DNA of 64,000 bases from Sulfurimonas hongkongensis. GTDB taxonomy: Bacteria; Campylobacterota; Campylobacteria; Campylobacterales; Sulfurimonadaceae. This document shows positions 17,468-26,957 of this stretch, one piece after another. The stretch is taken from NCBI RefSeq assembly GCF_000445475.1, contig NZ_AUPZ01000002.1, positions 310,001 through 374,000 of the forward strand. Direction: 5' to 3'. The translations under genes and the position numbers were made by a program. The notes below the pieces were generated by a model that had not been told where the DNA came from, searched no databases, and was given only the letters and a program-made list of their open reading frames with translations. Position 1 is the first letter of the stretch. Each line of letters begins with the position of its first letter.

Positions 17468-19234
17468 TTAACAACTTCTAGAGCCCTTTACTGGGCACCC
17501 ACAATCATAATCAATCAAAGTAACATTACCTTCATTGCTTACATCAACGACCTTTTTTCTTTTAATATAATCACGAGTAACATCATAAACTGCTCTTATC
17601 TTGTCTTTTTGAAGGTTTTCTCCTGCGTTTTGCAAGTTACCGCCCCAAGATGACACTATGTATGTTTTATCCAAGTCTATCGGCTCTCCTCCAATCATAA
17701 GTTTAGAAATACGCTCTCCTGCTGCATTTGCAACAGCAATAGAGTAAGTAACTCCACCCAAACGACTCATATCTCCACCTTGTTGGTAAAGAGGATTTGC
17801 ATTAAAAACATTATCTGCAATATCTTCTAAGAGAGTTGCGATTTTAGAACCCTTTAACTCAAATGTATAGACATTAGGGTAAGTGATACCACACATCTCA
17901 TATACATTATCCATCAATATATCATCACCTGCAAGAACTGTTGTTCCCCATCTATAACCAGGAGTAAAAGAGATATCACACTTCATTTCATCCATAATAG
18001 CATCATTAATCAATTGATCAAAAGTTGAGAAAAAAGTATCTCGCTTATAAAGAGTGTTCTTAGTTTTACCTAAAACTTCATTAAACTCTTTTGCAAACGG
18101 AGCATATAACTCATCTACAAGTTTCTCGCCTTGTGGATCTGCTGGAATCATATTAGAAGCGATAGGAACAAGTTTGTACTCGTAGTTATTTACTTTACCA
18201 TCTTTAGCATCTATATCTAAGCGACCAACATATTTGCCATGACTTCCTGCGATAACAATTACTGTTCCATCTATTACTATAGGTTTTGGCGATGGGTCAT
18301 GTGTATGTCCACTAAGTATAAAGTCGATGCCATGAACCATACGAGCTAGTTCTTGGTCCACACTAAAGCCATCATGAGATAAGACAACAACACAATCAAC
18401 TTTATGCTCATCTCTTAACTCATCAACATACTCTTGAAGAGTCTCAGCTCTTATGCCAAAACTCCAGCCCTCTGTAAATTCTCTAGGGTTGGCAGTTGAA
18501 GTAAAAGGAAATGATTGTCCTATAATTCCAATCTTAGCTCCACCTCTTTGCTCAATAGTATAAGGCTCAAAAATCAGCTCTTCATACTCATCTGCAAAAG
18601 GGTCATTTCCTACTACATTTTGAGAGATAAATTTAGCATCTAGCATCTCTATAAGCTCTTTTACTCTCTCTTTGCCATAAGTGAATTCCCAGTGACCAAC
18701 CATCACATCTACACCTAAGTAGTTTTGAGCTTTTACTATAGCCTCGCCTCTTGTTTTAAGTGCTACACCTGTTCCTTGCCATGTATCCCCAGAGTCTAAG
18801 AACAAGACATTCTCAGCTCCTCTTTCTTTTCTTACATGATCTAAGTAAGTCTTCATATGAGCAATTCCACCCATTTTTCCAAACTTTTTAGCTAATGTAT
18901 CAAAATCCATGTGTGTATCAAAATAAGCATCTAAACTACTAGGTTCTAGACCGTAGTGTTTAGCAAAAGCCTCTCCACATAAAAAGCCGGGAGTTCCAAC
19001 TAAGTTTGGAGCAGATATCAAAGTAGATGGTTCTCTCCAATATAGCGGTTTAATATGAGCATGAATATCGCACATATGTAACAGGGTAAAGTTTCCAGTC
19101 GCCTTAAAATCATAAATATCTTTTAGTGACACTTGTGCAGGAGTTTTAACGCTATCTTTAGAACATCCAACACTAACCGCACCTAGCCCTAAAACAGCAG
19201 CTATGTGCATAAAATCTCTTCTTGAAATATCCAT
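17468..19234 (-). CDS. soxB: SoxB, sulfate thiol esterase
   Basis: SoxB is the dimanganese periplasmic enzyme that hydrolyses sulfate from SoxY-bound cysteine S-sulfonate. The 588-residue product opens with a Tat signal (SRRDFMH, residues 4-10); a cysteine at residue 24 (SVGC) could make it a Tat lipoprotein. Metal motifs of the 5'-nucleotidase family are clear: MCDIHAHIKP, DSGDTWQGTGV, GHWEFTYG, LSHDGF and SGHTHDPSP. It follows soxA in the soxXYZAB order. Confidence 0.97.
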   Translation of the reverse strand: MDISRRDFMHIAAVLGLGAVSVGCSKDSVKTPAQVSLKDIYDFKATGNFTLLHMCDIHAHIKPLYWREPSTLISAPNLVGTPGFLCGEAFAKHYGLEPSSLDAYFDTHMDFDTLAKKFGKMGGIAHMKTYLDHVRKERGAENVLFLDSGDTWQGTGVALKTRGEAIVKAQNYLGVDVMVGHWEFTYGKERVKELIEMLDAKFISQNVVGNDPFADEYEELIFEPYTIEQRGGAKIGIIGQSFPFTSTANPREFTEGWSFGIRAETLQEYVDELRDEHKVDCVVVLSHDGFSVDQELARMVHGIDFILSGHTHDPSPKPIVIDGTVIVIAGSHGKYVGRLDIDAKDGKVNNYEYKLVPIASNMIPADPQGEKLVDELYAPFAKEFNEVLGKTKNTLYKRDTFFSTFDQLINDAIMDEMKCDISFTPGYRWGTTVLAGDDILMDNVYEMCGITYPNVYTFELKGSKIATLLEDIADNVFNANPLYQQGGDMSRLGGVTYSIAVANAAGERISKLMIGGEPIDLDKTYIVSSWGGNLQNAGENLQKDKIRAVYDVTRDYIKRKKVVDVSNEGNVTLIDYDCGCPVKGSRSC

Positions 19235-19244
19235 TATTTTAACC

Positions 19245-20018
19245 TTATCTTTTTAGTCCAGGAATTGCTATCTCGCTTCCCTTAGCTTCTTGAGTCAAAT
19301 ATACTTCGAGTCCTACCATCTCAGGCGAACCTAAAGGAATAACTGCTAACAAAGCATTATTCATACATCCTTGAAAACGACGTTGCAAAGTTCTTAATGA
19401 TGACTTTGTCATTCTATACGCTGGCCAAGTCGCAGCTGGTGCATTTCCCTTTCCACTTAAATCTGGCAATGGTTGAGTTCTTAAAATACCTCCTATCACC
19501 CGTTCTGAATGACAAGATAAGCATGAAAGCCCTCTAGAACCTCTTTTTTGTTCAAATGTTAGTTTGCCTAATTCGTACGCTTTTTTCATATGTTTGTTAG
19601 CGTTTATGTCTATTTGAAGTTTCTCTCCATTAGCAATAGACTTTGCATAAGCACTCATATCAAACATATCTGAACTCTTAAGAGCGAAAGGTTTGTGTCC
19701 ATTTTTATGCATCAGTCCTTGAAGCACTTGATCTAAAGCAACAACTTGCTTAAAATCTTCTAAATATCGCGGAAAACCTGCTATATAAGCTGGTAGTTTA
19801 TCTTCACTAACATTTAAAAACTTTGCAAGCCCAGCATCTCCACCACAATACTCTTCAAGAAGTTCCTCACCATTTCCCACCATAATATCTGCTGGATTGT
19901 CATCTAACATCTCAGCATACATTTCACGATCTGAATCACTCATAGAAAACTGCTCACTCGCAAAAGAAAGTGACCAAAGAAGAGTAAGAGATAGTGCTAT
20001 TTTGATTGTACTTTTCAT
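19245..20018 (-). CDS. soxA: SoxA, cytochrome c subunit of SoxAX
   Basis: SoxA with SoxX couples thiosulfate oxidatively to SoxY. The 257-residue product has a signal peptide (about 1-20). It has a single CLSCH haem site at residues 166-170, so it is the monohaem type, and RRFQGCMNN with Cys218, the expected haem-ligand or persulfide-forming cysteine. The N-terminal half keeps the SoxA domain but has lost the second haem site found in dihaem SoxA. Position between soxZ and soxB is canonical. Confidence 0.95.
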   Translation of the reverse strand: MKSTIKIALSLTLLWSLSFASEQFSMSDSDREMYAEMLDDNPADIMVGNGEELLEEYCGGDAGLAKFLNVSEDKLPAYIAGFPRYLEDFKQVVALDQVLQGLMHKNGHKPFALKSSDMFDMSAYAKSIANGEKLQIDINANKHMKKAYELGKLTFEQKRGSRGLSCLSCHSERVIGGILRTQPLPDLSGKGNAPAATWPAYRMTKSSLRTLQRRFQGCMNNALLAVIPLGSPEMVGLEVYLTQEAKGSEIAIPGLKR

Positions 20019-20021
20019 TGA

Positions 20022-20357
20022 TTATCCTTTTGGTTTAATCTTTGTGCTTTTTTCGTGAACTTCACCTGTACTATCACTATATGTAACACTTAATTTTCCC
20101 GCACCATTTACCTTCATATATGTAGTAAAAACTGGGTTTGTAGATAGTGACTCCCAAACATTCATAGTTGTAATAACTTTACCGTTATAGTCAAACTTAA
20201 CGCTGTTTATATACTTAGCTGGGATAATTTTTTTTGTTTTTTTATCTTTACGCATTCCAGTTTCCATCGGATGCATAACCATAAAACTGACTTTAACTAT
20301 CTCGCCGTCTTTATATTTTTTTGGCTTAATCTTAATAAGTGATTTTCTTTTTGACAT
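20022..20357 (-). CDS. soxZ: SoxZ, carrier complex subunit
   Basis: The 111-residue protein has the SoxZ immunoglobulin-like domain: KPKKYKDGEIVKVSFMVMHP near the N-terminus, the internal MRKDKKTKKIIPAKYI loop and the closing VHEKSTKIKPKG strand. It has no signal peptide of its own, as usual, because it is exported by the Tat pathway in complex with SoxY. It lies between soxY and soxA, three bases before soxA. Confidence 0.95.
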   Translation of the reverse strand: MSKRKSLIKIKPKKYKDGEIVKVSFMVMHPMETGMRKDKKTKKIIPAKYINSVKFDYNGKVITTMNVWESLSTNPVFTTYMKVNGAGKLSVTYSDSTGEVHEKSTKIKPKG

Positions 20358-20406
20358 TTCTTTTCCTTGGTTTATTTTATTTTAGATTTTGTTAAATGAT
20401 TGATTA

Positions 20407-20877
20407 TCAACCACATCCACCAATAGTTACTTTCACATTTTGACTAGCAGTTAAAAATGTGCCATCACTAAGCTCTACTACAGCAGCTACATCTTGAGTA
20501 TCTCCTAGTTTTATACGAGTAGCAAACATTGCTTTTCCGTTTGCTGGAGTTAAGTAGACATCGATACATCTAGTGTTAGCATTTTTTGTAGCTAAGATAT
20601 GTATAGCTTTTACATAGTCACTATCAGTCATAGGAGACTCTACCTCAACAGTAACAGGAACGACTGCACCATTCTCAGCGATCTCTGGAACTTTTAACTT
20701 TACTTTTGAAGACTCTGTAGCACCTTTTTTGCCAGTTATCGCATCGACTGCCGCCTTATACGAAAGTGCATTTGGACTTTTTGGACCTTTTGCCTCAGCT
20801 GCAAAACTAATCGCTGGAGAAATAGCAGCAATAGTAGCTACCGCACCTAGTTGTTTAAAAAAATCTCTTCTTTGCAT
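20407..20877 (-). CDS. soxY: SoxY, sulfur carrier protein
   Basis: SoxY carries sulfur intermediates covalently on its C-terminal cysteine. The 156-residue product has a Tat signal (QRRDFFKQL, residues 2-10) and ends in GGCG with the carrier Cys at residue 155. The swinging arm VKVTIGGCG is intact. It lies downstream of soxX (10 bases) and upstream of soxZ. Without soxCD nearby, full oxidation of the bound sulfane would need SoxCD encoded elsewhere, as in Sulfurimonas species with split sox clusters. Confidence 0.96.
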   Translation of the reverse strand: MQRRDFFKQLGAVATIAAISPAISFAAEAKGPKSPNALSYKAAVDAITGKKGATESSKVKLKVPEIAENGAVVPVTVEVESPMTDSDYVKAIHILATKNANTRCIDVYLTPANGKAMFATRIKLGDTQDVAAVVELSDGTFLTASQNVKVTIGGCG

Positions 20878-20887
20878 TTGTATATCC

Positions 20888-21406
20888 TTATTTTATTGAA
20901 ATAACATATGAAGTAATTTCACATATCTCTTTAGTTGTAAATAACTTAGTAGTTAAGTTAACAGTCATGTCTGTATTTTTGTTGTCTATACGAGGATCAG
21001 CGATTTTTTGAAAAACAAACTGATTGTCTCTGACACCACTATCTATAAACATAGCCTTATATCCTGTTAAGTCTGGACCAATATTTCCTGCACCCTTAGC
21101 ACCTTCAATATTGTGACAAGCCACACAGTTTCCATACTGTTTAGTTTTTCCCTCTTTAATAACTATACCTTTTGGTGGTTTTTTGCTTGCTTTGTTACTA
21201 TTTAGGTTGTGAAATATATAAGCACCCCTTGCAATAGCATCCTTGTCTGTTGTTATACAGCCATCAGGCATAGTATAGACTGTAGCTTTAGCTAGCAAGT
21301 CATCTTTGATTATCTTGCTCGCATTTGGCTTTTCTATCACACTACTATAATCAGCAGCAAAAAGTGAAGCACTTATTAGCAACGATATCATTACAGTTTT
21401 TCTCAT
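20888..21406 (-). CDS. soxX: SoxX, cytochrome c subunit of SoxAX
   Basis: The 172-residue product has a signal peptide (about 1-18, ending LFAA) and one haem site, CVACH at residues 94-98, in the class I cytochrome context YGNCVACHNIEGAKGAGNIGP. The DMTVNL methionine later in the chain is a likely distal ligand. It is the first gene of the sox structural block; an AGGAGGA ribosome site precedes its ATG. Upstream lie a direct-repeat operator candidate (21451-21472) and the histidine kinase gene on the same strand. Confidence 0.95.
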   Translation of the reverse strand: MRKTVMISLLISASLFAADYSSVIEKPNASKIIKDDLLAKATVYTMPDGCITTDKDAIARGAYIFHNLNSNKASKKPPKGIVIKEGKTKQYGNCVACHNIEGAKGAGNIGPDLTGYKAMFIDSGVRDNQFVFQKIADPRIDNKNTDMTVNLTTKLFTTKEICEITSYVISIK

Positions 21407-21450
21407 ACTCTGTTCCTCCTATTTTCATTTCAGTAGCAAGTGTATCTCTA

Positions 21451-21472
21451 CAATGTAAAATTAATGTAAAAT
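21451..21472 (-). promoter_or_regulatory. Direct-repeat operator candidate upstream of soxX
   Basis: Two adjacent 11-bp units read ATTTTACATTA and ATTTTACATTG on the minus strand, differing only at the last base. Tandem 11-bp-phased repeats are the usual binding pattern of OmpR/PhoB-family regulators, and one is encoded three genes upstream in the transcription direction. A TACACT -10-like element follows at 21444-21439. Binding is inferred. Confidence 0.6.
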
Positions 21473-21490
21473 GAGGTTTATTTATTAGAT

Positions 21491-22645
21491 TTATTTATTT
21501 ATAGAAGCAAATACATATAAAAACTCACTCCCTACCTTAGGAGTAGAGTTTATAATGAGTTGTATGTTTTCTTTGTCGATGATGGATTTTACAATGCTCA
21601 GGCCTATGCCAAAGCCACCCTTATTGATATTTTCTCTATAGTATCTGCTTAAAATACTCTCAACATTTTCTATCCCAACACCGTAATCTTTTATGCTTAA
21701 GTAGAGCTTTTCATCCTCTTTGTGCAAATTTACATCTATCTTTGAGTTTTCATATGAGTACTTGATGGCGTTTGAGAGAGTGTTATCTATAACTCGTTGA
21801 AGTTGTTTTGGATTCATATAAACTAGCAGTGATTCTTGTATATTTAAGTTTATAACTATATTTTTCATAAGTGCTACTTCACTAAAGTACTCTATTCTCT
21901 CTTTTAAAAACTTATCAAGATTAATATTTTGTTTTTTATACTCTAGCCTCTCATGTTTTATAAGATAGTCCATGTCATTATATATGTTAGATAAAACCTT
22001 AGATGCAGCCTTCATCCTTTGCATATACTTGTTTGGTTGATGCTTTCTGTTGTATAGGTCAATATTTACATTTATGATAGATAGCGGTGTGTTTATCTCA
22101 TGCATAGAGTCTTTGATGAAGTTATCTAACTGTTTGTTCATTCTTTGAAATGGTTTTGCAAAACTTTGTAAGAAAAATATACTAAGAGTAAAGATGAGAA
22201 TAACTATGCTAAAGAGTATATATAAAACTTTTTCATAAACAGATGCAAAAGAGAGTTTGTTTTTCACTATAAGATAAGAAGCTCCAAAATATCTATCTTT
22301 GGGGAGTTTTACTATCAAGTAAGCATCATTGTCTTCTACGTGATAACCATCTTTGAAGTAGTGTATCTTATAATCTATAAGAGAAAAAATAGGCTTAAAC
22401 TTCTCATCATAAAGCCCTGATTCAAATGTTTTAAATCGTGGATATTCAAAGTACTCTTCATGCTGGTTGTACTCTTGCATCGCTTTTATGATTAGTAGTG
22501 ATTTCTCTTTTAGTAGTAACTCATTTTCTATGGAGTGGATATTTTTCATATATATAAAGTAAAAAAAGAGTGGTGTTAAAAGAATTATAGAGACTAAAGA
22601 TGTATATATTAGTGCGTATTTTGCTGAGTATTGATTACCTTTCAA
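21491..22645 (-). CDS. Sensor histidine kinase next to sox genes
   Basis: A 384-residue membrane histidine kinase. TM1 spans about residues 11-33, a periplasmic loop of about 105 residues follows, and TM2 spans about 140-162. The dimerisation domain has the phospho-accepting His182 in MHEINTPL; the N box (NTLSNAIKYS), G1 (DYGVGI) and G2 (GFGIGLSIV) of the ATP-binding domain are intact. It overlaps the response regulator gene by 11 bases. It is co-oriented with a dCache protein gene and with soxX, whose upstream region holds an OmpR-type repeat, so control of sox expression is likely. The loop is small and has no recognisable sensor fold. Confidence 0.9.
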   Translation of the reverse strand: MKGNQYSAKYALIYTSLVSIILLTPLFFYFIYMKNIHSIENELLLKEKSLLIIKAMQEYNQHEEYFEYPRFKTFESGLYDEKFKPIFSLIDYKIHYFKDGYHVEDNDAYLIVKLPKDRYFGASYLIVKNKLSFASVYEKVLYILFSIVILIFTLSIFFLQSFAKPFQRMNKQLDNFIKDSMHEINTPLSIINVNIDLYNRKHQPNKYMQRMKAASKVLSNIYNDMDYLIKHERLEYKKQNINLDKFLKERIEYFSEVALMKNIVINLNIQESLLVYMNPKQLQRVIDNTLSNAIKYSYENSKIDVNLHKEDEKLYLSIKDYGVGIENVESILSRYYRENINKGGFGIGLSIVKSIIDKENIQLIINSTPKVGSEFLYVFASINK

Positions 22646-23291
22646 CTATATACCCTAATCCTCTTCTGTTTTGTATAACACCATCTGGGAGTTTTTTGCG
22701 TAAGTTATTGAGTTGCACTCTGATGGTAGCTGGTTCAACATACTCGCCCCAAACCTCATCTTGAAACATCTGCGTAGATACTACTGCATTTTTGTTTTTT
22801 ATCAGCACTTCTAAGAGATCTTGTTCCGTTTTTCTAAGTAAAATCTCTTCATGCCCTAAACTAAGCTTGCCTCTTTTCATATCATATGATAGCCCACTGC
22901 CAAAATGCACCAAAGAGCTATCATCTTTTAAAAAGCTAGCTAATGCTTGGTCGATGCGAAGCTCTAGCTCTTCTAAGTCAAATGGTTTTCTTATATAGTC
23001 ACAACAACCTGTTTTATAGCCTTTTTTTACTGCATCTATATCGCTCATAGAAGTTAAAAAGATAGCAGGAATTTTTTTATCATCTTCTTTTCTTAATTTT
23101 TTTAAAAGTTCAAAACCACTTAGAGATGGCACATTTACATCTAAAAGCAATATATCATAAGCTCTCTCATAGATGGCATCATAAGCCTCAAGCCCATCCA
23201 TAAAACCATCTACCTCATAGCCTATATCTGTTAAAAACTCTTCTATACTAATTCTTAGCGAATACTCATCTTCTAAAAGTAGGATTTTCAT
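22635..23291 (-). CDS. OmpR/PhoB-family response regulator
   Basis: The 218-residue product has a receiver domain with acidic pocket EDE (7-9), phospho-acceptor Asp51 (LLLDVNVP), Thr80 and Lys102 (RKPFDLEEL). A winged-helix DNA-binding domain follows, with the recognition region ATIRVQLNNLRKKLPDGV and wing RRGLGYIVE. Its ATG lies inside the end of the dCache gene (4-base overlap) and its end overlaps the kinase gene. The probable target is the 11-bp direct repeat before soxX. Confidence 0.92.
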   Translation of the reverse strand: MKILLLEDEYSLRISIEEFLTDIGYEVDGFMDGLEAYDAIYERAYDILLLDVNVPSLSGFELLKKLRKEDDKKIPAIFLTSMSDIDAVKKGYKTGCCDYIRKPFDLEELELRIDQALASFLKDDSSLVHFGSGLSYDMKRGKLSLGHEEILLRKTEQDLLEVLIKNKNAVVSTQMFQDEVWGEYVEPATIRVQLNNLRKKLPDGVIQNRRGLGYIVER

Positions 23292-24376
23292 TTTATCTTT
23301 CCATCTATTTTTTTAACTATATTTCTCTCTAACATCATCTGTATAAGCTCATCTTTTGAGTACTCATCAAACTTTTCATAAGCCTCATCTAAAAAGATCT
23401 GCCTATCTTGTTTGTCTATAACATCTTGAAGATAGACCATAGAGTTAGCCGAGTATTTATCATAAACATTATTGTTGTATTTCTCCCTTTTCACAACATC
23501 ATAGAGTCCACCTCTTGTGACATTTATGAGAAAAGATATATCATCTTCTGGATTTCTAAAGTAGTCTAGGTATTTCTCATCAAGCACAAAAACAAACCCA
23601 CCTATAGCCTTGTAGTCTCCATCATACATAGTCTCATAAAAGATATACTTATTATCTTTATATGCAAGTCTATCTAACTTTAGCTTTTGAAAATCTATCT
23701 TTTTTAAGGTTTGAATGTGGTCATAGTTGTAGTTTCTATTTGATACTATATAATCATCTACCATTAAGTTTTGCATCATAAGTACCGCAGTATCTATATA
23801 CTTTACATCCAATAAAACATAGATATCTACCCCCATGGAGTTAAAAAACTCAGTAATAGATTTAAAAAAAGAGATGACTTCTACAAAACCTAAAAACTCA
23901 GAACCTTTGTATATGGGGACTGTAGCTTTTATACCAAGACGTCTTCCTATCTCTATAGAAGTTCGTGGGACTTTGTTAGTCTCAAAGTACTTAAAGTCTT
24001 TTCTATACTCGCCTAGGGGCATTCCCGCATACATATCATCCCAACTTCTAGCAAAGATATTTAACTCTTTTGTTATGATTTGAGCTCTTACTAAGATATC
24101 TGTTTCTTTTTTTATGGTTGAAGTTATCTCTGAGAGCAGTTTGTAGCCTAAATCTTCATCATCATTTTCTAAGGCATCAACTAAAGCTTTGTTTTTAGAC
24201 AAAAATAGTGCCATCTTCAAATCATCCATCTTGTCAGATTTGAGCTTTGATTTTAAAACTATGGAGACTTGATCCATGATATGATTTATCTTTTGCTCTC
24301 TTACCTTGTCCTTGTAGTAAAACATTGCTACAACTATCAAGATTAAGATAAAAACAACTACAACTTTTTTTAGCAT
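23288..24376 (-). CDS. Membrane-anchored dCache ligand-binding protein without output domain
   Basis: The 362-residue protein has one N-terminal membrane helix (residues 4-21) and a large extracytoplasmic region that looks like a double Cache domain: long helix 25-100, then strands with FARSWDDMYAGMPLG at 109-123 and a second alpha/beta part. No HAMP, kinase, GGDEF or receiver domain follows. The last 60 residues are charged and helical. It is first in a run with the response regulator and kinase (overlaps of 4 and 11 bases), so it may act as separate sensor for that pair. The SWD-containing segment is shared with the divergent chemoreceptor at 24635 (residues 125-127). Confidence 0.75.
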   Translation of the reverse strand: MLKKVVVVFILILIVVAMFYYKDKVREQKINHIMDQVSIVLKSKLKSDKMDDLKMALFLSKNKALVDALENDDEDLGYKLLSEITSTIKKETDILVRAQIITKELNIFARSWDDMYAGMPLGEYRKDFKYFETNKVPRTSIEIGRRLGIKATVPIYKGSEFLGFVEVISFFKSITEFFNSMGVDIYVLLDVKYIDTAVLMMQNLMVDDYIVSNRNYNYDHIQTLKKIDFQKLKLDRLAYKDNKYIFYETMYDGDYKAIGGFVFVLDEKYLDYFRNPEDDISFLINVTRGGLYDVVKREKYNNNVYDKYSANSMVYLQDVIDKQDRQIFLDEAYEKFDEYSKDELIQMMLERNIVKKIDGKIK

Positions 24377-24634
24377 CTACACCTCTTACACTTCTTTGAA
24401 AGCCTCACTTGAGTTTATACATACTCTAGTTTTAGTTCGCATAGTATATCTACTTGTATTTTAAAGTCTTATGTAAAGTTATAAGAATTTATTTTAAATC
24501 TACATCTTAGCTTGATGCAAAATCTAGTTTATAAACTAATGAGAAACCTATCATATTTAGTCCTATCTTAGATTTTATATATATTTTACAAAAAACAACT
24601 ATACTCTATGATATTTTATTAAGGGGCGTAACAT
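24377..24634. promoter_or_regulatory. Divergent promoter region, sox regulators / chemoreceptor
   Basis: The 258 bases between the dCache gene (-) and the chemoreceptor gene (+) hold no coding sequence. The region is AT-rich, with a lone ATGTAAA near 24472 that matches half of the soxX upstream repeat in the plus orientation. A good AAGGGG ribosome site serves the chemoreceptor. Both promoters must lie here. Confidence 0.5.
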
Positions 24635-26614
24635 ATGTCTACAAAAAACTTTACACTTCTAAGCAAACTACTCATCGCATTGATACCAATCATACTTTTA
24701 GCATTTGTTATACTCTCATTTATTATGTACAAGCAAGTAGATTCTATACAAAATAATATATATAATAAAGAGGAACTCTCTTTAAAGAGTGACATTAAAA
24801 AAGACCTAAACACAAAGTTAGAAGCACTAAAGAACATTGTTATCTCCATCTCAAACAACTCTCTTGTAGTAAACAGCATGTATGATGAAGATCGCGAAAC
24901 TATCTTTAATGAGATATATAAACTAAGAGAAGCGCTAACCGCAAATAAATCCTTTAAAAACCCGCTTATACAAGTAGTAGATCTTATGAGTACCTCATAT
25001 GTAAAGTCTTGGGATAAGAGAGCTTACGGTGCAGATGTTGGTGTGCGTAACAGTATAAAAGCAGTTCAAAAAAAGATGACACCCTTTGTTGGCTCAGAAA
25101 TCACCAGAGGTGGTCTTATGATGGTTGCAACTGCACCTCTTATGTATGTTGTTGAAGATGAAGAGGCTGAATATACAGGAAGTGTTGACTTTATCTTGCG
25201 ATTTAATGCTCTTATCTATAAAAAGAGCGATCCACAAGATAGTCGCGATCTACTGATACTTGTAGATAAAAAGCACCTAGAAACTGCACATTATATAAAA
25301 GATCCTATAACTATCGGCTCTTACTATGTTGATCATGGGGATGACAAAGTAGATGAAACATTTTTAAAAGCGGCATCTGCTATAGACTTCAAAGCACTCA
25401 AGACAAAGGGACATCTCACCGATAAGCAATACTTTTACACCTATGAAAAGATTAAAAATAATGATGGACAAGAGATAGGTATGTTTCTCTTAGCCAAACC
25501 CCTAGATGAAGTAAAAGCAACAGCGAAAGAGGCCAGCCAAGCACTAATCTCTTTAATAATCATCTTTTTTATTGCAAGTATAATCATCTTATTTGTTCTA
25601 GTTTTTATTACAAAGGTCTTGATCTTATCTCCACTTGATGAACTCTCAGGCATCGCTAAAGAGATCTCTAGCGGTAGAGGAGATTTGACAAAAAGACTAG
25701 TTGAGAAGTCAAATGATGAGATAGGTAAAACCTCAAACTATTTCAACAGCTTTATAGAAAAAGTACAAGACATGGTCTCAAAAGTTATGCTCTCAGGGCA
25801 AAAAACATATGAAGATGTAGAGGGAGTTACAAAAAACTTAATAGAGATAAATGAACGTATGAGTCAGGAGAGAGGCTTTCTTCATAAAGCCACAGGCTTG
25901 GGCGTTGATGTTCAAAATATACTCAAAGAGTCACTAGATGATGCTATAAAGACCAGCAACAAAGTAAACCTTGCAGTTGAAAACCTCTCCGCCGCACACG
26001 ATGACATCATAAAACTTGTAGCATCTGTAAACAACGTCTCTGAAAAAGAAAACGAAATCGCTCAATCACTTGCTCAGTTAAGCAAAGATGCTCAAAATGT
26101 AAAATCAGTTCTAAATATCATAGTAGAGATAGCAGATCAGACAAATCTCTTAGCACTAAATGCTGCCATAGAAGCAGCTCGTGCAGGTGAGCATGGACGC
26201 GGTTTTGCAGTCGTTGCAGATGAAGTCAGAAAACTTGCAGAACGCACACAAAGCTCTCTTAGTGAAATCAATGCAACCATAAATGTTATAGTGCAGTCCA
26301 TCGTTGACTCAAGCACTCAAATAGATATAAATGCAAAATCAGTTGTACAACTAGTAGAGCACACTACAAATGTACAAGATAAGATACTAGAGAGTTCTGA
26401 GTACATTCAAGAAGCTGCTGTTATGGCTAGAAATTCAGAAGCTGTTTCTAAAAATCTTGCCCAAAACACTAGAAATATTATTAAAAATATAAATGATGTA
26501 GATGAGCTATCTACTCAAAACAAAGGCTCTTTAGAACAGATAGAACTAAAAGTAAAGACAGTACAAGGAAGTGCTCACGATTTAAATGAGCAACTAGGAT
26601 TGTTTAAAGTTTAG
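24635..26614 (+). CDS. Methyl-accepting chemotaxis protein with dCache-type sensor
   Basis: A 659-residue chemoreceptor. TM1 lies at residues 11-32, then a periplasmic double-Cache-like region to about 285, TM2 at about 292-318, a HAMP domain ([20 protein letters not shown] region), and the signalling domain. The conserved hairpin tip [20 protein letters not shown] and [16 protein letters not shown] is intact. No CheR-docking pentapeptide is seen at the C-terminus. It is divergent from the sox regulator operon, and its sensor shares the SWD segment (125-127) of the orphan dCache protein. A sulfur compound or a related energy-source signal is a reasonable but unproven ligand. Confidence 0.93.
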   Translation: MSTKNFTLLSKLLIALIPIILLAFVILSFIMYKQVDSIQNNIYNKEELSLKSDIKKDLNTKLEALKNIVISISNNSLVVNSMYDEDRETIFNEIYKLREALTANKSFKNPLIQVVDLMSTSYVKSWDKRAYGADVGVRNSIKAVQKKMTPFVGSEITRGGLMMVATAPLMYVVEDEEAEYTGSVDFILRFNALIYKKSDPQDSRDLLILVDKKHLETAHYIKDPITIGSYYVDHGDDKVDETFLKAASAIDFKALKTKGHLTDKQYFYTYEKIKNNDGQEIGMFLLAKPLDEVKATAKEASQALISLIIIFFIASIIILFVLVFITKVLILSPLDELSGIAKEISSGRGDLTKRLVEKSNDEIGKTSNYFNSFIEKVQDMVSKVMLSGQKTYEDVEGVTKNLIEINERMSQERGFLHKATGLGVDVQNILKESLDDAIKTSNKVNLAVENLSAAHDDIIKLVASVNNVSEKENEIAQSLAQLSKDAQNVKSVLNIIVEIADQTNLLALNAAIEAARAGEHGRGFAVVADEVRKLAERTQSSLSEINATINVIVQSIVDSSTQIDINAKSVVQLVEHTTNVQDKILESSEYIQEAAVMARNSEAVSKNLAQNTRNIIKNINDVDELSTQNKGSLEQIELKVKTVQGSAHDLNEQLGLFKV

Positions 26615-26666
26615 CAAGCTATCTATGATAGAATTAAGATAGTAAAACTTAATGAAGGGGTATATC

Positions 26667-26957
26667 ATGAAAAAAGATGAAATAGTTAAAGAAGCTAAAA
26701 AACAGTTGGCTAAATTCCAAGAAGAGATAGATGAGATTAAAGAAGCAAGTTCACATCTAAGCAAAGAAGCTAAAAAACAGTTTGATATAGGTGCAAAAGA
26801 GTTAGAGAGTCTTTATGAAGATGCGAACGAAAAATTTGACACTCTCTCGAGTAAGGCCGAAGAAAATTACAAAGAAGTAAAAGATTTTGTAGAGTTAACA
26901 AACAAAGCTCTAAAACACTCCTTTAACTACTTTATGTCGCATTATAGAAAGAAATAG
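26667..26957 (+). CDS. Small charged helical protein, unknown function
   Basis: A 96-residue, Lys/Glu-rich, almost wholly helical protein with heptad-like spacing and no signal peptide. It is a probable coiled coil of cytoplasmic location. I chose the ATG at 26667 because GAAGGGG lies just upstream; an alternative ATG at 26652 overlaps that site. The only cue of relationship is the phasin- or apolipoprotein-like composition. Part of its 3' half is duplicated as a decayed copy at 27506-27630. Function unknown. Confidence 0.65.
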   Translation: MKKDEIVKEAKKQLAKFQEEIDEIKEASSHLSKEAKKQFDIGAKELESLYEDANEKFDTLSSKAEENYKEVKDFVELTNKALKHSFNYFMSHYRKK

